A stretch of 35,226 bases of DNA from an uncultured Enterobacterales bacterium (GCA_946478305.1 CAMLBO010000048.1:1-35226), one strand, 5' to 3'; positions 1 through 9,595 are shown, counted from the stretch's first letter. The notes: generated from the sequence alone by a model not told the origin. Numbers and translations: made by a program.

Positions 1-89
1 TTTTACACGAGCCACCGGATCGGTCAACTGATCCTTAAACGATCGGCATTAGCCTCGCGGCGCTTTTTTTTGTTTCTAAATCGGGGTGA
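1..89. other. Non-coding stretch downstream of fadL, hairpin at 17-34
   Basis: No gene can be assigned here. Positions 17-34 form a 7-bp hairpin (GGATCGG, loop TCAA, CTGATCC). A run of eight T follows a short GC-rich stretch at 64-71 and could end a plus-strand transcript entering from the left. In E. coli mlaA converges on fadL at this point, so the end of mlaA may lie just outside or at the very edge, but no recognisable MlaA residues are seen. Confidence 0.3.
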
Positions 90-1367
90 TCAGAAGGAGT
101 AGTTAAAGTTTGCGCCGTAAAGCATCGCTGTACCTTTAGCCTGAAACTCATAGTTTGGCAGACCTGCACCCGCGCTTTCGCTGATATTAACCGTTTGACC
201 GTGCATGTAAGAAACACCGACATCCACTGACGCATCTTTGTTAAACGCATAGGTTGTACCGGCGCTCACCCAGAAACGGTCCTGATCAGGAATGGAGATG
301 GTGCGGTTGTCGGCCGGAACCGGGCTATCATCGAAGGCGATACCGGTGCGGAAGGTCCAGTTATCATCGTAGTAATACGTGGTACCCAGCGCGATGCGGT
401 AGGCATCTTGGTAACCTTCATGCTTTTGGAATAAGGTCTGGCCGTCGCTGCCGGTGGCTTTCAACTGTTGGAATTCGCTCCAGCTGGTGTAAGCCAGGCT
501 ATAGTGAATTGCCCACTTCGGTGCCACTTTGTTATAGCCTGACACTTCCCACATTTCAGGCAGATTCAGGGTCAGATCGCCTGGGATACCGCTGCCGCCT
601 GTACCGCCAAGCTGAGCAGGAATACTGTTTTTGTACTCGCCTTTGAAATCGATATTCACTTTAGAACGGTAAGTGAAACCATAACGGTTGTTGTCGTCCA
701 CTTCATACAGGATACCGGCGTTCCAGCCGTAGCCCCATTCGTGGCCGCGCAGGTTAGCGACTTCCGTACTTGGTGAGATCAAGCCACCGGAGCTGAGCGG
801 ACCTAACTCCCCCGCAGTACGGGTGATTTTCGCGTTGGCGTAAACAGCATCAAAACCGAGGCCCAGACTGAAGTGCTGGTTTACGCGATAGGCGGCGCTC
901 AGGTTAGTATTAACGGTGGTCAGGTCAGTTTCACCGCCCAGAGGACCGGCGGCGTAGTTGTCGTTAAACTCGGTGGCCAGCCCGTAGTTGGAGGTAACAG
1001 AACCCCCGACAGCCCACTGATTGTCTAACGGCATGATGAAGTGAAGATTCGGGATCCACTGGTTCGGTGCGATATTGTCCGCATCCGTACTGTTGCCTGT
1101 CAGAGGTGAACGGCCGGTAATATTGACATCCGGGTCAACGTAAATAGCACCGGCAGAGAAAGACGGGCGGGAGAACATGGTCATGGTTGCTGGGTTACGG
1201 CTGCCAGATGCTGCGCTATCAGCAATGGCACCTTCACCTGAAAACGAACGACCAAGACCGGCGGCGGTATATTCATTTAACTGAAAACCGGCCGCATACA
1301 CATTTGATGAAACAATTGCCACTGCAGCTGCCAGAGCTGATCTTTTAAACAGGTTTTTCTGGTTCAT
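90..1367 (-). CDS. fadL: Long-chain fatty acid outer-membrane transporter FadL
   Basis: FadL is the outer-membrane beta-barrel that lets exogenous long-chain fatty acids enter the periplasm before activation by FadD. The protein (425 aa) begins with a signal peptide ending near VYAA, followed by the FadL N-terminal plug motif (AGFQLNEY), NPATMTMF, the [11 protein letters not shown] segment, and the C-terminal GVSYMHG and terminal NYSF that end in an aromatic residue as expected for barrel insertion. Similarity to E. coli FadL extends end to end. An in-frame TTG lies six bases upstream, but ATG at 1367 is preceded by GAGG at 8-nt spacing and starts MNQKNLF like the E. coli MSQKTLF, so it is preferred. 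Divergent from yfcZ; two FadR sites lie upstream, so repression by FadR without fatty acids is expected. Confidence 0.96.
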   Translation of the reverse strand: MNQKNLFKRSALAAAVAIVSSNVYAAGFQLNEYTAAGLGRSFSGEGAIADSAASGSRNPATMTMFSRPSFSAGAIYVDPDVNITGRSPLTGNSTDADNIAPNQWIPNLHFIMPLDNQWAVGGSVTSNYGLATEFNDNYAAGPLGGETDLTTVNTNLSAAYRVNQHFSLGLGFDAVYANAKITRTAGELGPLSSGGLISPSTEVANLRGHEWGYGWNAGILYEVDDNNRYGFTYRSKVNIDFKGEYKNSIPAQLGGTGGSGIPGDLTLNLPEMWEVSGYNKVAPKWAIHYSLAYTSWSEFQQLKATGSDGQTLFQKHEGYQDAYRIALGTTYYYDDNWTFRTGIAFDDSPVPADNRTISIPDQDRFWVSAGTTYAFNKDASVDVGVSYMHGQTVNISESAGAGLPNYEFQAKGTAMLYGANFNYSF

Positions 1368-1455
1368 GACCAAAACCTCAATTTTATGTTTTTATCAAAC
1401 AATGTTACATCGAGTAACAATGAGCGCGGGATTGTAGGGTTCGTTCTCAGTCTGA

Positions 1456-1472
1456 CAAATCAGACCAGTGAG
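1456..1472 (-). promoter_or_regulatory. FadR operator II of fadL
   Basis: Read on the minus strand this reads CACTGGTCTGATTT, the same core as I recall for the second FadR site of E. coli fadL. It lies 22 bp gene-proximal to the other site, which is also the E. coli arrangement. FadR bound here would repress fadL until long-chain acyl-CoA releases it. Confidence 0.7.
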
Positions 1473-1477
1473 CGAAG

Positions 1478-1494
1478 TATAGGTCCGACCTGTG
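1478..1494 (-). promoter_or_regulatory. FadR operator I of fadL
   Basis: The core AGGTCCGACCT at 1481-1491 is a near-perfect palindrome and matches the FadR consensus. On the minus strand it runs into CTATACT, as in E. coli fadL, so the operator overlaps the likely -10 element. The identical 11-bp core occurs in front of fadI. Confidence 0.75.
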
Positions 1495-1638
1495 GTCATG
1501 TTGCAATCATGTTTCATGGTTATTTCCAATTTGATGTTGGAAATTAGATCCGCTTAACAAAAAACAAACACTTTGAGGTGAACTTAATAACCTTGAGGGG
1601 GCATGTTTGAGATGAATTTAACCTGACATTATTATTTC

Positions 1639-1654
1639 TGTGATATTAGTCACT
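1639..1654. promoter_or_regulatory. Candidate CRP site
   Basis: TGTGA-N6-TCACT matches the CRP half-sites at nine of ten positions. It lies 129 bp before the yfcZ start and about 272 bp before the fadL start. fad genes are known to be cAMP-CRP activated, but this position is far from the presumed fadL promoter, so its target is uncertain. Confidence 0.45.
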
Positions 1655-1782
1655 TAAAAGTCACACAAAAAGTAAGTGCTAGGCTCTGCGGCCCGGCAGG
1701 CGTAAAATAGGGCCGAAAATAACTTCTTTAATGACTAACAGGGCCGATTCGCGAACGCGGTGATTTGGGCCAGGAGAACACT

Positions 1783-2115
1783 ATGTCTGACGTAACTCTC
1801 TCTTCAAAATCCACGCAGCCACTGCATTCCATTAACAAATGTGGGGCAGAAGAAACCGCAGCCTGCTGCTGTGTTGATGTCGGTACCATCATGGATAACA
1901 CCGATTGCACCGCCTCTTACAGCCACGTGTTTGAAACCGAAATGCAGGCCAAAGAGATGCTAAATAGCCTGACGGAAAAAGCCCGTAGCGTGGAATCAGA
2001 ACCTTGTGTCATCGACAGCCGGATGAAAAAAGTCGACGGTGGCGTTGAGCTCAATGTCGATTTCACCTTCTCCTGCCAGGCAGAAACCATGATCTTCCAG
2101 CTCGGCTTGCGCTAA
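1783..2115 (+). CDS. yfcZ: YfcZ/YiiS family (DUF406) small protein
   Basis: This 110-aa soluble protein belongs to the YfcZ/YiiS (DUF406) family, whose function is unknown to me. The match to E. coli YfcZ is strong over CCCVDVGTIMDNTDCTASY, EKARSVESEPC, DFTFSCQAE and the C-terminal IFQLGLR. It carries a conserved cysteine cluster (Cys-Cys-Cys about residues 26-28). The start at ATG 1783 is chosen because CAGGAG lies 6 nt upstream; an in-frame TTG 18 bp earlier has no such site. It has a slightly longer N-terminus than the roughly 94-aa E. coli protein. A strong terminator follows, so it is probably transcribed alone, although it is always next to the fad genes. Confidence 0.92.
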   Translation: MSDVTLSSKSTQPLHSINKCGAEETAACCCVDVGTIMDNTDCTASYSHVFETEMQAKEMLNSLTEKARSVESEPCVIDSRMKKVDGGVELNVDFTFSCQAETMIFQLGLR

Positions 2116-2142
2116 TATCCCCATACTTAAGCCCCGTTCATT

Positions 2143-2176
2143 AAACCGTGACCTTTACAGGTCGCGGTTTTTTTTT
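2143..2176 (+). terminator. Rho-independent terminator of yfcZ
   Basis: A 12-bp stem (AAACCGTGACCT with AGGTCGCGGTTT, one G-T or mismatch pair) closes a TTAC loop and runs into nine or more T. It separates yfcZ from fadI. Confidence 0.9.
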
Positions 2177-2241
2177 GCTGCCGCTCTCACTTCATCACGT
2201 TAGGCTTTGCCAAATGTAAACATATGGTTAAAACTAAACTA

Positions 2242-2258
2242 TCAGGTCCGACCTCTTA
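2242..2258 (+). promoter_or_regulatory. FadR operator of fadIJ
   Basis: AGGTCCGACCT at 2244-2254 is identical to the core of the fadL operator. It ends 17 bp before the fadI start codon, where bound FadR would block the promoter or early transcription of the fadIJ operon. Confidence 0.72.
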
Positions 2259-2271
2259 ATCTGGAGCCACT

Positions 2272-3585
2272 ATGAACAAGGTTATTCCGCTGGTGACGCG
2301 CGAAGGCGATCGTATTGCGATCGTAGACGGCTTGCGCACGCCTTTTGCTAAACAAGCTACGGCCTATCACGGTATTCCCGCGGTGGATTTAGGCAAAATG
2401 GTGGTGAGCGAGCTGTTGGCAAAAAGCGGTATCGACCCAAAAATCATTGACCAGTTAGTCTTTGGTCAGGTTGTACAGATGCCCGAAGCCCCCAACATTG
2501 CCCGTGAGATTGTGCTGGGCACCGGCATGAGTGTCTCGACCGATGCGTACAGCGTGTCACGTGCCTGCGCCACCAGTTTCCAGGCCGTGGCAAATGTGGC
2601 AGAAAGTATTATCAGCGGCACCATCGGCGTAGGTATTGCCGGTGGCGCAGACTCCTCATCGGTGCTGCCGATTGGCGTCAGTAAGCGCCTGGCCCGCACG
2701 CTGGTGGATGTCAACAAAGCCCGCACGTTTTCTCAGCGTCTGTCCTTGTTCAGTAAGTTGAAATTTCGCGATCTGCTCCCGGTGCCTCCCGCAGTAGCCG
2801 AGTATTCTACCGGGTTGCGCATGGGAGATACTGCCGAACAAATGGCGAAATCCCATGCTATTACCCGTCAGCAGCAGGATGAACTGGCCCATCGCTCGCA
2901 CTCGCTGGCGGCGCAGGCCTGGGAAAATGGCTATCTCGATACGCAGGTGATGACCGCGCAGGTTCCGCCGTATCGGGAAGTCCTGCAAAAAGACAACAAT
3001 ATCCGCTTGAACTCTGAGCTGAGTCAGTATGCAAAATTACGGCCCGCTTTTGATCGCCGCCATGGCACGGTCACCGCGGCGACCAGTACACCGCTGACGG
3101 ACGGTGCCGCCGCCGTGCTGATGATGAGTGAGTCGCGGGCGCGTGAGCTGGGTCTGCGTCCGCTGGGATACCTGAAAAGCTTTGCTTTTGCTGCCATCGA
3201 CGTTTGGGAAGATATGTTGCTCGGTCCGGCCTATGCCACTCCGCTAGCCCTTGATCGTGCAGGACTTACCTTCAGCGATCTGGACTTAATTGATATGCAC
3301 GAGGCTTTCGCTGCACAAACGCTGGCTAACATCAAAATGTTCGCCAGTGATACTTTCGCCCGTGAGAAGCTGGGGCGGGCGCAGGCCATCGGTGAGATTG
3401 ACTGGGAAAAATTTAACGTGCTGGGCGGTTCTCTGGCATACGGGCATCCTTTTGCTGCCACCGGGGCGCGGATGATAACGCAGACGCTGCATGAACTTCG
3501 CCGGCGTGGCGGGCGTTTCGGGTTAACTACCGCCTGCGCAGCGGGTGGATTAGGCGCGGCCATGATCCTGGAGGCAGCAGAATGA
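2272..3585 (+). CDS. fadI: 3-ketoacyl-CoA thiolase FadI
   Basis: FadI is the thiolase (beta) subunit of the FadIJ beta-oxidation complex, which cleaves 3-ketoacyl-CoA to acetyl-CoA and a shortened acyl-CoA; in E. coli it works mainly in anaerobic fatty-acid degradation. The 437-aa length fits the family (436 in E. coli). The nucleophile Cys99 is in [10 protein letters not shown], the catalytic His392 in [13 protein letters not shown], and Cys422 in [13 protein letters not shown]; the DMHEAFAAQ motif is also intact. ATG 2272 has GGAG 5 nt upstream. It overlaps fadJ by four bases (ATGA), a sign of translational coupling, and is preceded by a FadR operator. Confidence 0.97.
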   Translation: MNKVIPLVTREGDRIAIVDGLRTPFAKQATAYHGIPAVDLGKMVVSELLAKSGIDPKIIDQLVFGQVVQMPEAPNIAREIVLGTGMSVSTDAYSVSRACATSFQAVANVAESIISGTIGVGIAGGADSSSVLPIGVSKRLARTLVDVNKARTFSQRLSLFSKLKFRDLLPVPPAVAEYSTGLRMGDTAEQMAKSHAITRQQQDELAHRSHSLAAQAWENGYLDTQVMTAQVPPYREVLQKDNNIRLNSELSQYAKLRPAFDRRHGTVTAATSTPLTDGAAAVLMMSESRARELGLRPLGYLKSFAFAAIDVWEDMLLGPAYATPLALDRAGLTFSDLDLIDMHEAFAAQTLANIKMFASDTFAREKLGRAQAIGEIDWEKFNVLGGSLAYGHPFAATGARMITQTLHELRRRGGRFGLTTACAAGGLGAAMILEAAE

Positions 3586-5732
3586 GTGACGAAATCTTTG
3601 CCGTTGAAACTGTACCGGCTTCAGCCTTTACGTTGGCTTTCACCGACCAACATGTTGGCATCATCACCATTGATGTTCCTGGTGAAAAGGTTAATACCTT
3701 AAAAGCTGAATTCGTTGAGCAAATCTGTGCCATTTTGCAAAAAGCCCAGCAGTATCCGCAATTGAAGGGGCTGGTGATTATTTCTGGTAAACCGGACTCC
3801 TTTATCGCCGGTGCAGATATCAGCATGATCTCTGCCTGTAAAACGGCCGAAGAGGCCAGCAGCCTGGCGCAAAAAGGCCAGTCAGTGATGTCCCATATTT
3901 CAGCCATGTCCGTGCCCGTGGTGGCCGCCATTCACGGTGCTTGTCTGGGCGGCGGATTAGAACTGGCGCTGGCCTGCCACGCCCGTATCTGCTCTCTGGA
4001 TGATAAAACCCAGCTCGGCTTGCCGGAGGTACAACTCGGTCTACTGCCGGGATCCGGCGGGACACAGCGGTTGCCGCGTCTGATTGGTGCGCCGAAAGCG
4101 CTGGATATGATGCTTACCGGTCGCAGTATTCGTGCGAAACAGGCGCAAAGAATGGGGCTGGTGGATGACGCCGTTCCGCAATCGATATTGCTGCAAACGG
4201 CGCTGGAACGCGTGGCTCTGGGGCGAAAAGCCCGGACTCCCTTGCCCTGGCAAGCACGGCTGGTAGGTGGTCCGCTGGGCAAAGCGATATTGTTCCACTT
4301 TGTACGCAAACAGACGCGCGCCAAAACGCACGGTAATTATCCAGCGACTGAAAAAATTATCGACGTGGTGAGGAACGGGCTGGATCACGGCCGTGCCAGC
4401 GGTTATCAGGCCGAAGCTAAAGCTTTTGGCGAACTGGTAATGACGCCGCAATCGGCGGCATTGCGTGGTCTGTTCTTTGCCTCCACGGCTCTTAAAAAAG
4501 AGCGCGGTGCGCAAGCCGAACCGCTGCCGTTGAAGCGTATTGGTATTTTAGGCGGTGGTCTGATGGGCGGGGGAATTGCCAACGTGACCGCCACGCGTGC
4601 GGGGTTGCCGGTGCGTATCAAAGATATCAATCAGGAAGGGATCCGCCATGCGTTGAAATACAGCTGGGATCTGTTGGAGAAAAAGGTACGCCGCGGACGG
4701 CTTAAACGTAACGAACAGCAGCGTCAGATGATGCTTATTTCGGGCACCACAGATTACAGCGGATTTGAGCGGGTGGATCTGGTCATTGAGGCTGTGTTTG
4801 AAGACCTGTCACTGAAACAACAGATGGTGGCAGATGTTGAACGTTATGCTTCCTCGCATACTATTTTTGCTTCAAACACCTCTTCTTTGCCGATACATGC
4901 CATTGCAGCCAGAGCCACCCGACCAGAACAAGTGATTGGTCTGCACTTTTTCAGTCCGGTAGATAAAATGCCGTTGGTTGAGGTTATTCCTCACGCGGGT
5001 ACCAGTGAGCAGACTATTTCCACCACCGTGGCGCTGGCAAAGAAACAGGGGAAAACGGCCATTGTGGTGGGGGACAGTGCCGGGTTCTACGTAAACCGCA
5101 TTTTGGCTCCCTATATTAATGAAGCGACACGATGTTTACTCGAAGGTGAACCGATCGAACATATCGACCAGGCTCTGGTAAATTTTGGTTTCCCGGTCGG
5201 GCCATTGCTGTTGCTCGATGAAGTCGGAATCGACGTTGGCACCAAAATCATTCCCATTCTGGTGGAGGCTCTGGGGGCACGTTTTGCCGCGCCACCGGCG
5301 CTGGACGCCGTGCTGAAGGATGACCGTAAAGGCCGCAAAAATGGCAAAGGGTTCTATCTGTACGCGCAAAAAGGGCGTTTGGCGAAGAAAAAACAGGCCG
5401 ATCCGGCGATTTACCGTTTGCTGAACGTGACACCAAAGCAGCAGCAGGGAGCAGAACAGATCGCCCGCCGGTGTGTGATGATTATGCTGAATGAAGCGGT
5501 GCGTTGCCTGGATGAACAGGGGGTACGTAGCGCCCGTGATGGCGACATTGGGGCGGTGTTCGGCATTGGTTTCCCACCGTTCCTTGGCGGTCCGTTCCGC
5601 TACATCGACCAGTTGGGTGCTGCCGCCGTGGTGCAAACGCTGCAAGGTTTACAACAGCACTATGGCGAGCATTTTGCACCCTGCGCCGGATTACTGAGAC
5701 GGGCGCAGGAAGGTCAGCGTTTCTACCAATAA
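3582..5732 (+). CDS. fadJ: Multifunctional enoyl-CoA hydratase / 3-hydroxyacyl-CoA dehydrogenase FadJ
   Basis: FadJ is the alpha subunit of the FadIJ complex and carries the hydratase and NAD-dependent dehydrogenase steps of beta-oxidation. The 716 residues (714 in E. coli) show, in order: a crotonase domain (about 15-190) with [12 protein letters not shown] and [16 protein letters not shown], placing catalytic Glu127 and Glu149; a Rossmann NAD-binding loop [11 protein letters not shown] from about 321; the dehydrogenase His455 in [14 protein letters not shown]; and two C-terminal dehydrogenase domains ending with [13 protein letters not shown]. The start codon overlaps the end of fadI by four bases and its Shine-Dalgarno (GGAGG) lies in the fadI coding sequence. 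No damage is seen. Confidence 0.97.
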   Translation: MSDEIFAVETVPASAFTLAFTDQHVGIITIDVPGEKVNTLKAEFVEQICAILQKAQQYPQLKGLVIISGKPDSFIAGADISMISACKTAEEASSLAQKGQSVMSHISAMSVPVVAAIHGACLGGGLELALACHARICSLDDKTQLGLPEVQLGLLPGSGGTQRLPRLIGAPKALDMMLTGRSIRAKQAQRMGLVDDAVPQSILLQTALERVALGRKARTPLPWQARLVGGPLGKAILFHFVRKQTRAKTHGNYPATEKIIDVVRNGLDHGRASGYQAEAKAFGELVMTPQSAALRGLFFASTALKKERGAQAEPLPLKRIGILGGGLMGGGIANVTATRAGLPVRIKDINQEGIRHALKYSWDLLEKKVRRGRLKRNEQQRQMMLISGTTDYSGFERVDLVIEAVFEDLSLKQQMVADVERYASSHTIFASNTSSLPIHAIAARATRPEQVIGLHFFSPVDKMPLVEVIPHAGTSEQTISTTVALAKKQGKTAIVVGDSAGFYVNRILAPYINEATRCLLEGEPIEHIDQALVNFGFPVGPLLLLDEVGIDVGTKIIPILVEALGARFAAPPALDAVLKDDRKGRKNGKGFYLYAQKGRLAKKKQADPAIYRLLNVTPKQQQGAEQIARRCVMIMLNEAVRCLDEQGVRSARDGDIGAVFGIGFPPFLGGPFRYIDQLGAAAVVQTLQGLQQHYGEHFAPCAGLLRRAQEGQRFYQ

Positions 5733-6150
5733 TTGTCATAAGTCGGATAAAAGCTCGTCATCCTGTGAACCCTGTCACGGTCTGAAGGGCTTTTTCGCGG
5801 GAATCTGGAACATAAAATGCTTTTCAGCATAATGCATCGATGTGGGATTTATTTTTGTAGACACGAAAGCCGTGGGTTGGCAAACGGGCAAGCGTTTGAA
5901 AAGTCGCCATTGTGTTTAATAAATAAGCAAAGTGGTTTACAAGCGGTATCGGGTGATGTAAAAAACAGCGTTTTCTTTACGTGAACTTTCAGGCAAAATG
6001 CCCGCCCGCCATTAAAGAGACGGCGCGTTAGGTGACTGTAGTACATGCGGTTGTCCTGCAAGCTTTCCCCGGAAAGCATTGGGCAGAGGGTGATACAGCA
6101 CGCGAGGCGTTTCTGTATAGCGCTATTTTTGTTAACAAAAGCGGTGCAAT
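5733..6150. other. fadJ-sixA intergenic region, structured, no gene recognised
   Basis: No convincing gene is visible in these 418 bp. After the probable fadJ terminator there are two perfect hairpins, CAAACG/CGTTTG at 5881-5898 and GCTTTCC/GGAAAGC at 6062-6077, and a perfect 14-bp palindrome TTTTGTTAACAAAA at 6127-6140, eleven bases before the sixA ATG. A 76-codon minus-strand frame (5849-6079) has no recognisable features. The region presumably holds the sixA promoter; a small RNA or long leader is possible. Confidence 0.4.
5751..5795 (+). terminator. Probable terminator of fadIJ
   Basis: An imperfect hairpin pairs AAGCTC (5751-5756) with GGGCTT (5787-5792), with inner pairings TCA/TGA and CTGTGA/TCACGG, and ends in five T. 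It lies 18 bases after the fadJ stop codon. Confidence 0.5.
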
Positions 6151-6633
6151 ATGCAAGTTGTAATTATGCGTCACGGTGAGGCAGCTCTTGAAGCCGCCAG
6201 CGATTCGGCCAGACCTTTGACTGATTGCGGATGTGACGAAACGGTACATATGGCGGCGTGGCTCAAAGCCCGTCCGGTCAATATTCAGCGCGTTCTGGTT
6301 AGCCCGTATCTACGTGCACAGCAAACGCTGGAAAAAATCCGTCAGACACTGACGTTGCCGGCAGAAAGTGAAGTTCTGAAAGAACTGACGCCGGGCGGGG
6401 ATCCTGCTCTGGTGGCGGAGGAGCTGCTGGCTTTGGCCGCTGAAGGGATCACCGGCGTGCTGGTGGTATCGCACCTGCCGTTAGTCGGTTATCTGGTGGC
6501 AGAATTATGCCCTGGTGTCTGCCCGCCGATGTTCGCGACCTCAGCCATGGCCAGCGTTGAGCTGGATGCGGATACCGGTAAAGGTACGTTTGACTGGCAG
6601 TTCAGTCCTTGCCAGGTGATGGTGAAGGTCTGA
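6151..6633 (+). CDS. sixA: Phosphohistidine phosphatase SixA
   Basis: SixA is a small histidine-phosphatase-superfamily enzyme of the cytoplasm. It was first described as acting on the HPt domain of ArcB and later on the nitrogen phosphotransferase protein NPr (PtsO). The 160-aa protein (161 in E. coli) opens with MQVVIMRHGE, which carries the catalytic RHG triad with His8 as phosphoacceptor. LVSPYLRAQQTLE, VVSHLPLVGYLVAELCPG and the C-terminal FDWQFSPC also match SixA. No strong ribosome-binding site is visible upstream of ATG 6151. It is monocistronic, followed by a bidirectional terminator shared with convergent smrB. Confidence 0.95.
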   Translation: MQVVIMRHGEAALEAASDSARPLTDCGCDETVHMAAWLKARPVNIQRVLVSPYLRAQQTLEKIRQTLTLPAESEVLKELTPGGDPALVAEELLALAAEGITGVLVVSHLPLVGYLVAELCPGVCPPMFATSAMASVELDADTGKGTFDWQFSPCQVMVKV

Positions 6634-6689
6634 CGGCAGTAAGGTTTCTGGCGGGTAAGGACGGTTAACTCAGCAGATCCCAATAAAGA

Positions 6690-6715
6690 AAAGGCACAGT
6701 GAACTGTGCCTTTTT
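6690..6715. terminator. Bidirectional terminator between sixA and smrB
   Basis: A perfect 10-bp stem (AAAGGCACAG with CTGTGCCTTT, loop TGAA) is followed by T on the plus strand and by a T-rich stretch on the minus strand. It therefore fits the end of both convergent genes. Confidence 0.92.
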
Positions 6716-6751
6716 GCTTTTTCGGGCCCCTGGCCTGCGCAAAAGGGGGCG

Positions 6752-7291
6752 TTATTGCAGTTTGTCATCCAGTTCGATCAGCACCAGCAGCGACGCGGTT
6801 CCACCCAGCTCTTTTGGGGCCTGATGAAATGCCAGTACATCGGGATGTTGTGCCAGCCATAATGGAGTCTGTTGCTTGAGAATATGCTTGCCGTGTCCAT
6901 GCATCACGCAGGCGCAGTGCACATGCTCACGACGGCAGGCAGCAATCAGTGCCCCCAGTTCCTGCTTGGCTTCGCGCTGGGTCAGGCCATGCAAATCTAG
7001 AAACAGTTCCGGCGAATAATCCCCGCGACGCAGCTTTTTCAGTTCAAAATGACTGACGTCAGGCCGGATATGCCGCACCGGCCCCTCCTCCTGCAGCATC
7101 GGCTGAAACTCATCAGAGAAGTAATAGCTGGCGTCCACCTGCTCCTGCAACAATTTTTTTGGCGACATTACCATCACCTTTTTTCGCAGCGGCCGATGGG
7201 TAATGGTGTCGTTTTGCAGGCGCTTGGTGCCCGGTATAGCTTCGCGAAAAAGGGCTTTCTCCTCCGGGCTCAGCACATGTTTTTTCTTCAT
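6752..7291 (-). CDS. smrB: Ribosome rescue endonuclease SmrB
   Basis: SmrB (formerly YfcN) is recruited to collided ribosomes in E. coli and cleaves the mRNA between them, starting tmRNA rescue. This 179-aa protein (183 in E. coli) has a long basic N-terminal tail that in the family docks on the ribosome, then a C-terminal Smr domain with DLHGLTQ at about 99-105 and HGHGKH at 131-136, the core nuclease motifs. The sequence SDEFQPML plus [27 protein letters not shown] is nearly the E. coli text. The ATG at 7291 has only a weak purine-rich site. It is divergent from prmB, as in E. coli. Confidence 0.95.
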   Translation of the reverse strand: MKKKHVLSPEEKALFREAIPGTKRLQNDTITHRPLRKKVMVMSPKKLLQEQVDASYYFSDEFQPMLQEEGPVRHIRPDVSHFELKKLRRGDYSPELFLDLHGLTQREAKQELGALIAACRREHVHCACVMHGHGKHILKQQTPLWLAQHPDVLAFHQAPKELGGTASLLVLIELDDKLQ

Positions 7292-7447
7292 GGATTCGTC
7301 ATCATTCTTAGGTCATTTCAACAGTGTACCTGCGCAAGTCACTTCGTATAAAGGAAACTCCGACTTAAATTCTCCAGCACTTCTCGTAAGAACGGCCTAT
7401 AGCTGCTGATTTGTGGCGGGCTTCATGGCAAACTATGCGCAAAATCA

Positions 7448-7483
7448 TGCACTGTAAATCCAGGGTGCATTGTAAACCCATGG
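7448..7483. repeat. Two tandem 18-bp imperfect repeats in the prmB leader region
   Basis: The units at 7448-7465 (TGCACTGTAAATCCAGGG) and 7466-7483 (TGCATTGTAAACCCATGG) agree at 15 of 18 positions. They lie between divergent smrB and prmB, ending 42 bp before the prmB start. Whether they are a binding-site pair or a simple duplication cannot be told. Confidence 0.6.
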
Positions 7484-7525
7484 TTAAACGCTGGTTGCGA
7501 GACTGCGTGCCGTCAGGAGAGAAAA

Positions 7526-8458
7526 TTGGACAAAATATTTGTTGATGAAGCGGTCGGTGAGCTTCACACCATCCAGGATATGATTCGCTGGACTGTCAGT
7601 CGCCTGAATGCTGCGAATGTATATTACGGTCATGGTACCGATAATCCGTGGGACGAAGCCGTACAGCTGGTATTGCCAAGCGTGTTTTTGCCGCTGGATA
7701 TTCCTGAAGATATGCACAATGCCCGCCTGACTTCCAGTGAGCGTCATCGCATCGTTGAGCGCGTGATCCGCCGTGTCAACGAGCGCGTGCCGGTGGCCTA
7801 TCTCACCAACAAAGCCTGGTTCTGTGGCATGGAATTCTATGTTGATGAGCGCGTGCTGGTTCCGCGTTCCCCGATTGGTGAGCTCATTAATAACCGCTTC
7901 TCTGGCATTCTGCATGACAAGCCACAGCATATTCTCGACATGTGTACCGGCAGCGGCTGTATTGCTATCGCCTGCGCCTATGCGTACCCGGAAACCGAAG
8001 TGGATGCCGTGGATATCTCTCCTGATGCCCTGGCGGTGGCCGAACAAAATATCGAAGCACATGGTATTGAAAACTGGGTAACCCCTATTCGTTCCGACTT
8101 GTTCCGCGACCTGCCACCGCTCCAGTACGACCTGATTGTGACCAATCCGCCGTATGTGGATGAAGATGATATGTCAGATCTGCCGCAGGAATATCGCCAT
8201 GAACCTGAACTGGGTCTGGCCTCCGGCAGCGACGGCTTGAAACTGACGCGCCGCATTCTTGCCTGCGCACCAGACTACCTGACCGAAGAGGGCGTGCTGG
8301 TTTGTGAAGTGGGTAACAGCATGGTGCATCTGATTGATCAATACCCTGAGATCCCGTTCACTTGGCTGGAGTTTGAAAACGGCGGCGATGGCGTGTTTAT
8401 GCTGACCAAGCAGCAACTGGTTGAACATGCCGATCACTTTAAAATGTTCCGTGACTGA
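7526..8458 (+). CDS. prmB: 50S ribosomal protein L3 N5-glutamine methyltransferase PrmB
   Basis: PrmB methylates a glutamine side chain of ribosomal protein L3 using S-adenosylmethionine, helping 50S assembly. The protein has 310 aa, as in E. coli. The helical N-terminal domain ([18 protein letters not shown]) is followed by a Rossmann methyltransferase domain with [16 protein letters not shown] (motif I) and the NPPY motif at residues 207-210, which binds the target amide nitrogen in the HemK/PrmA/PrmB group. The start is TTG, supported by AGGAGA six bases upstream and by the family N-terminus; no ATG is available. It lies upstream of aroC with 44 bp between, so co-transcription with aroC is likely. 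Confidence 0.96.
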   Translation: MDKIFVDEAVGELHTIQDMIRWTVSRLNAANVYYGHGTDNPWDEAVQLVLPSVFLPLDIPEDMHNARLTSSERHRIVERVIRRVNERVPVAYLTNKAWFCGMEFYVDERVLVPRSPIGELINNRFSGILHDKPQHILDMCTGSGCIAIACAYAYPETEVDAVDISPDALAVAEQNIEAHGIENWVTPIRSDLFRDLPPLQYDLIVTNPPYVDEDDMSDLPQEYRHEPELGLASGSDGLKLTRRILACAPDYLTEEGVLVCEVGNSMVHLIDQYPEIPFTWLEFENGGDGVFMLTKQQLVEHADHFKMFRD

Positions 8459-8502
8459 TCTGGGCATCACTTAACTATTCACTCAACAAGTAAGGAGCCG
8501 TG

Positions 8503-9588
8503 ATGGCAGGGAACAGTATTGGGCAGTTTTTCCGCGTCACCACCTTCGGCGAATCGCACGGTGTGGCACTGGGTTGTATTATTGACGGCGTGCCGCCGGG
8601 CATTCCCCTGACCGAAGCCGATCTGCAACACGATCTCGACCGCCGCCGTCCGGGCACTTCGCGCTACACCACGCAGCGCCGTGAGGCCGATGAGGTTAAA
8701 ATCCTCTCGGGTGTTTTTGAAGGGGTGACTACCGGTACCAGTATCGGTCTGGTGATTCAAAACACCGACCAGCGTTCACAGGATTACAGCGCCATCAAAG
8801 ACGTCTTCCGTCCTGGCCACGCTGATTACACTTACGAGCAGAAATATGGCGTGCGTGATTATCGGGGCGGAGGTCGTTCTTCCGCGCGTGAAACCGCCAT
8901 GCGTGTGGCAGCCGGTGCGGTGGCAAAGAAATATCTGTCGCAGAAATTTGGTGTGACGGTGCGCGGTTATATGTCTCAGATGGGCGATATCACCTGCGAA
9001 CTGAAAGACTGGGATCTGGTGGAAACTAACCCGTTCTTCTGCCCGGATGAAAGTAAGCTGGAAGCGCTGGACGAGCTAATGCGTGCGCTGAAAAAAGAAG
9101 GCGACTCGATTGGTGCCAAAATCACCGTCGTGGCAGATCACGTACCTGTTGGTTTGGGTGAGCCGGTGTTCGATCGTCTGGATGCCGATCTGGCCCATGC
9201 GCTGATGAGCATTAATGCAGTGAAAGGCGTGGAAATTGGCGATGGCTTTGCCGTAGTCAACAAGCGTGGCAGTGAAAACCGTGATGAAATTACACCACAA
9301 GGTTTCGAAAGCAACCACGCAGGTGGCATTCTTGGCGGTATCAGCAGCGGCCAGCCGGTGATAGCTCACCTTGCGCTGAAACCGACCTCAAGTATTACGG
9401 TGCCAGGACGTACCATCAATCGCGAAGGCGAGCAGGTCGAGATGATCACCAAAGGTCGCCATGATCCTTGCGTGGGGATCCGCGCGGTGCCGATTGCCGA
9501 AGCGATGATGGCGATTGTGTTGATGGATCACCTGCTACGCCAGCGAGCGCAAAACGGTGATGTTCACTCAGACGTTCCACGCTGGTAA
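8503..9588 (+). CDS. aroC: Chorismate synthase AroC
   Basis: AroC makes chorismate from 5-enolpyruvylshikimate-3-phosphate, the last common step to aromatic amino acids, folates, quinones and siderophores; it needs reduced FMN. The 361 aa match E. coli AroC along the whole length, with the family signatures GESHG near the N-terminus, [13 protein letters not shown] in the middle and the [13 protein letters not shown] and [14 protein letters not shown] segments. A GTG lies directly before the ATG; ATG 8503 is preferred because AAGGAG is 5 nt upstream and the protein then begins [10 protein letters not shown] as in E. coli. The end nearly abuts mepA, whose likely start is 8 bp downstream, so the two are probably one operon. 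Confidence 0.97.
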   Translation: MAGNSIGQFFRVTTFGESHGVALGCIIDGVPPGIPLTEADLQHDLDRRRPGTSRYTTQRREADEVKILSGVFEGVTTGTSIGLVIQNTDQRSQDYSAIKDVFRPGHADYTYEQKYGVRDYRGGGRSSARETAMRVAAGAVAKKYLSQKFGVTVRGYMSQMGDITCELKDWDLVETNPFFCPDESKLEALDELMRALKKEGDSIGAKITVVADHVPVGLGEPVFDRLDADLAHALMSINAVKGVEIGDGFAVVNKRGSENRDEITPQGFESNHAGGILGGISSGQPVIAHLALKPTSSITVPGRTINREGEQVEMITKGRHDPCVGIRAVPIAEAMMAIVLMDHLLRQRAQNGDVHSDVPRW

Positions 9589-9595
9589 ATCGCCG

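Larger units (their letters stand above)
1368..1782. promoter_or_regulatory. fadL-yfcZ divergent intergenic region
   Basis: This 415-bp region without a gene holds the fadL control region and presumably the yfcZ promoter. It contains two FadR-like operators (1456-1472 and 1478-1494), a CRP-like site (1639-1654), and a perfect 8-bp inverted repeat, ATTTCCAA and TTGGAAAT, at 1522-1529 and 1537-1544, whose binding protein I do not recognise. The minus-strand TATACT at 1481-1476, inside the first FadR site, is a plausible fadL -10 element. Confidence 0.7.

Noticed and set aside
5849-6079. 76-codon minus-strand frame in the fadJ-sixA gap
   Set aside because: No clear ribosome-binding site, domain or membrane pattern; kept only as a remark in the gap description.
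7484-8062. Minus-strand open frame of 192 codons opposite prmB
   Set aside because: It is a shadow of the strongly conserved prmB; it has no recognisable domain.
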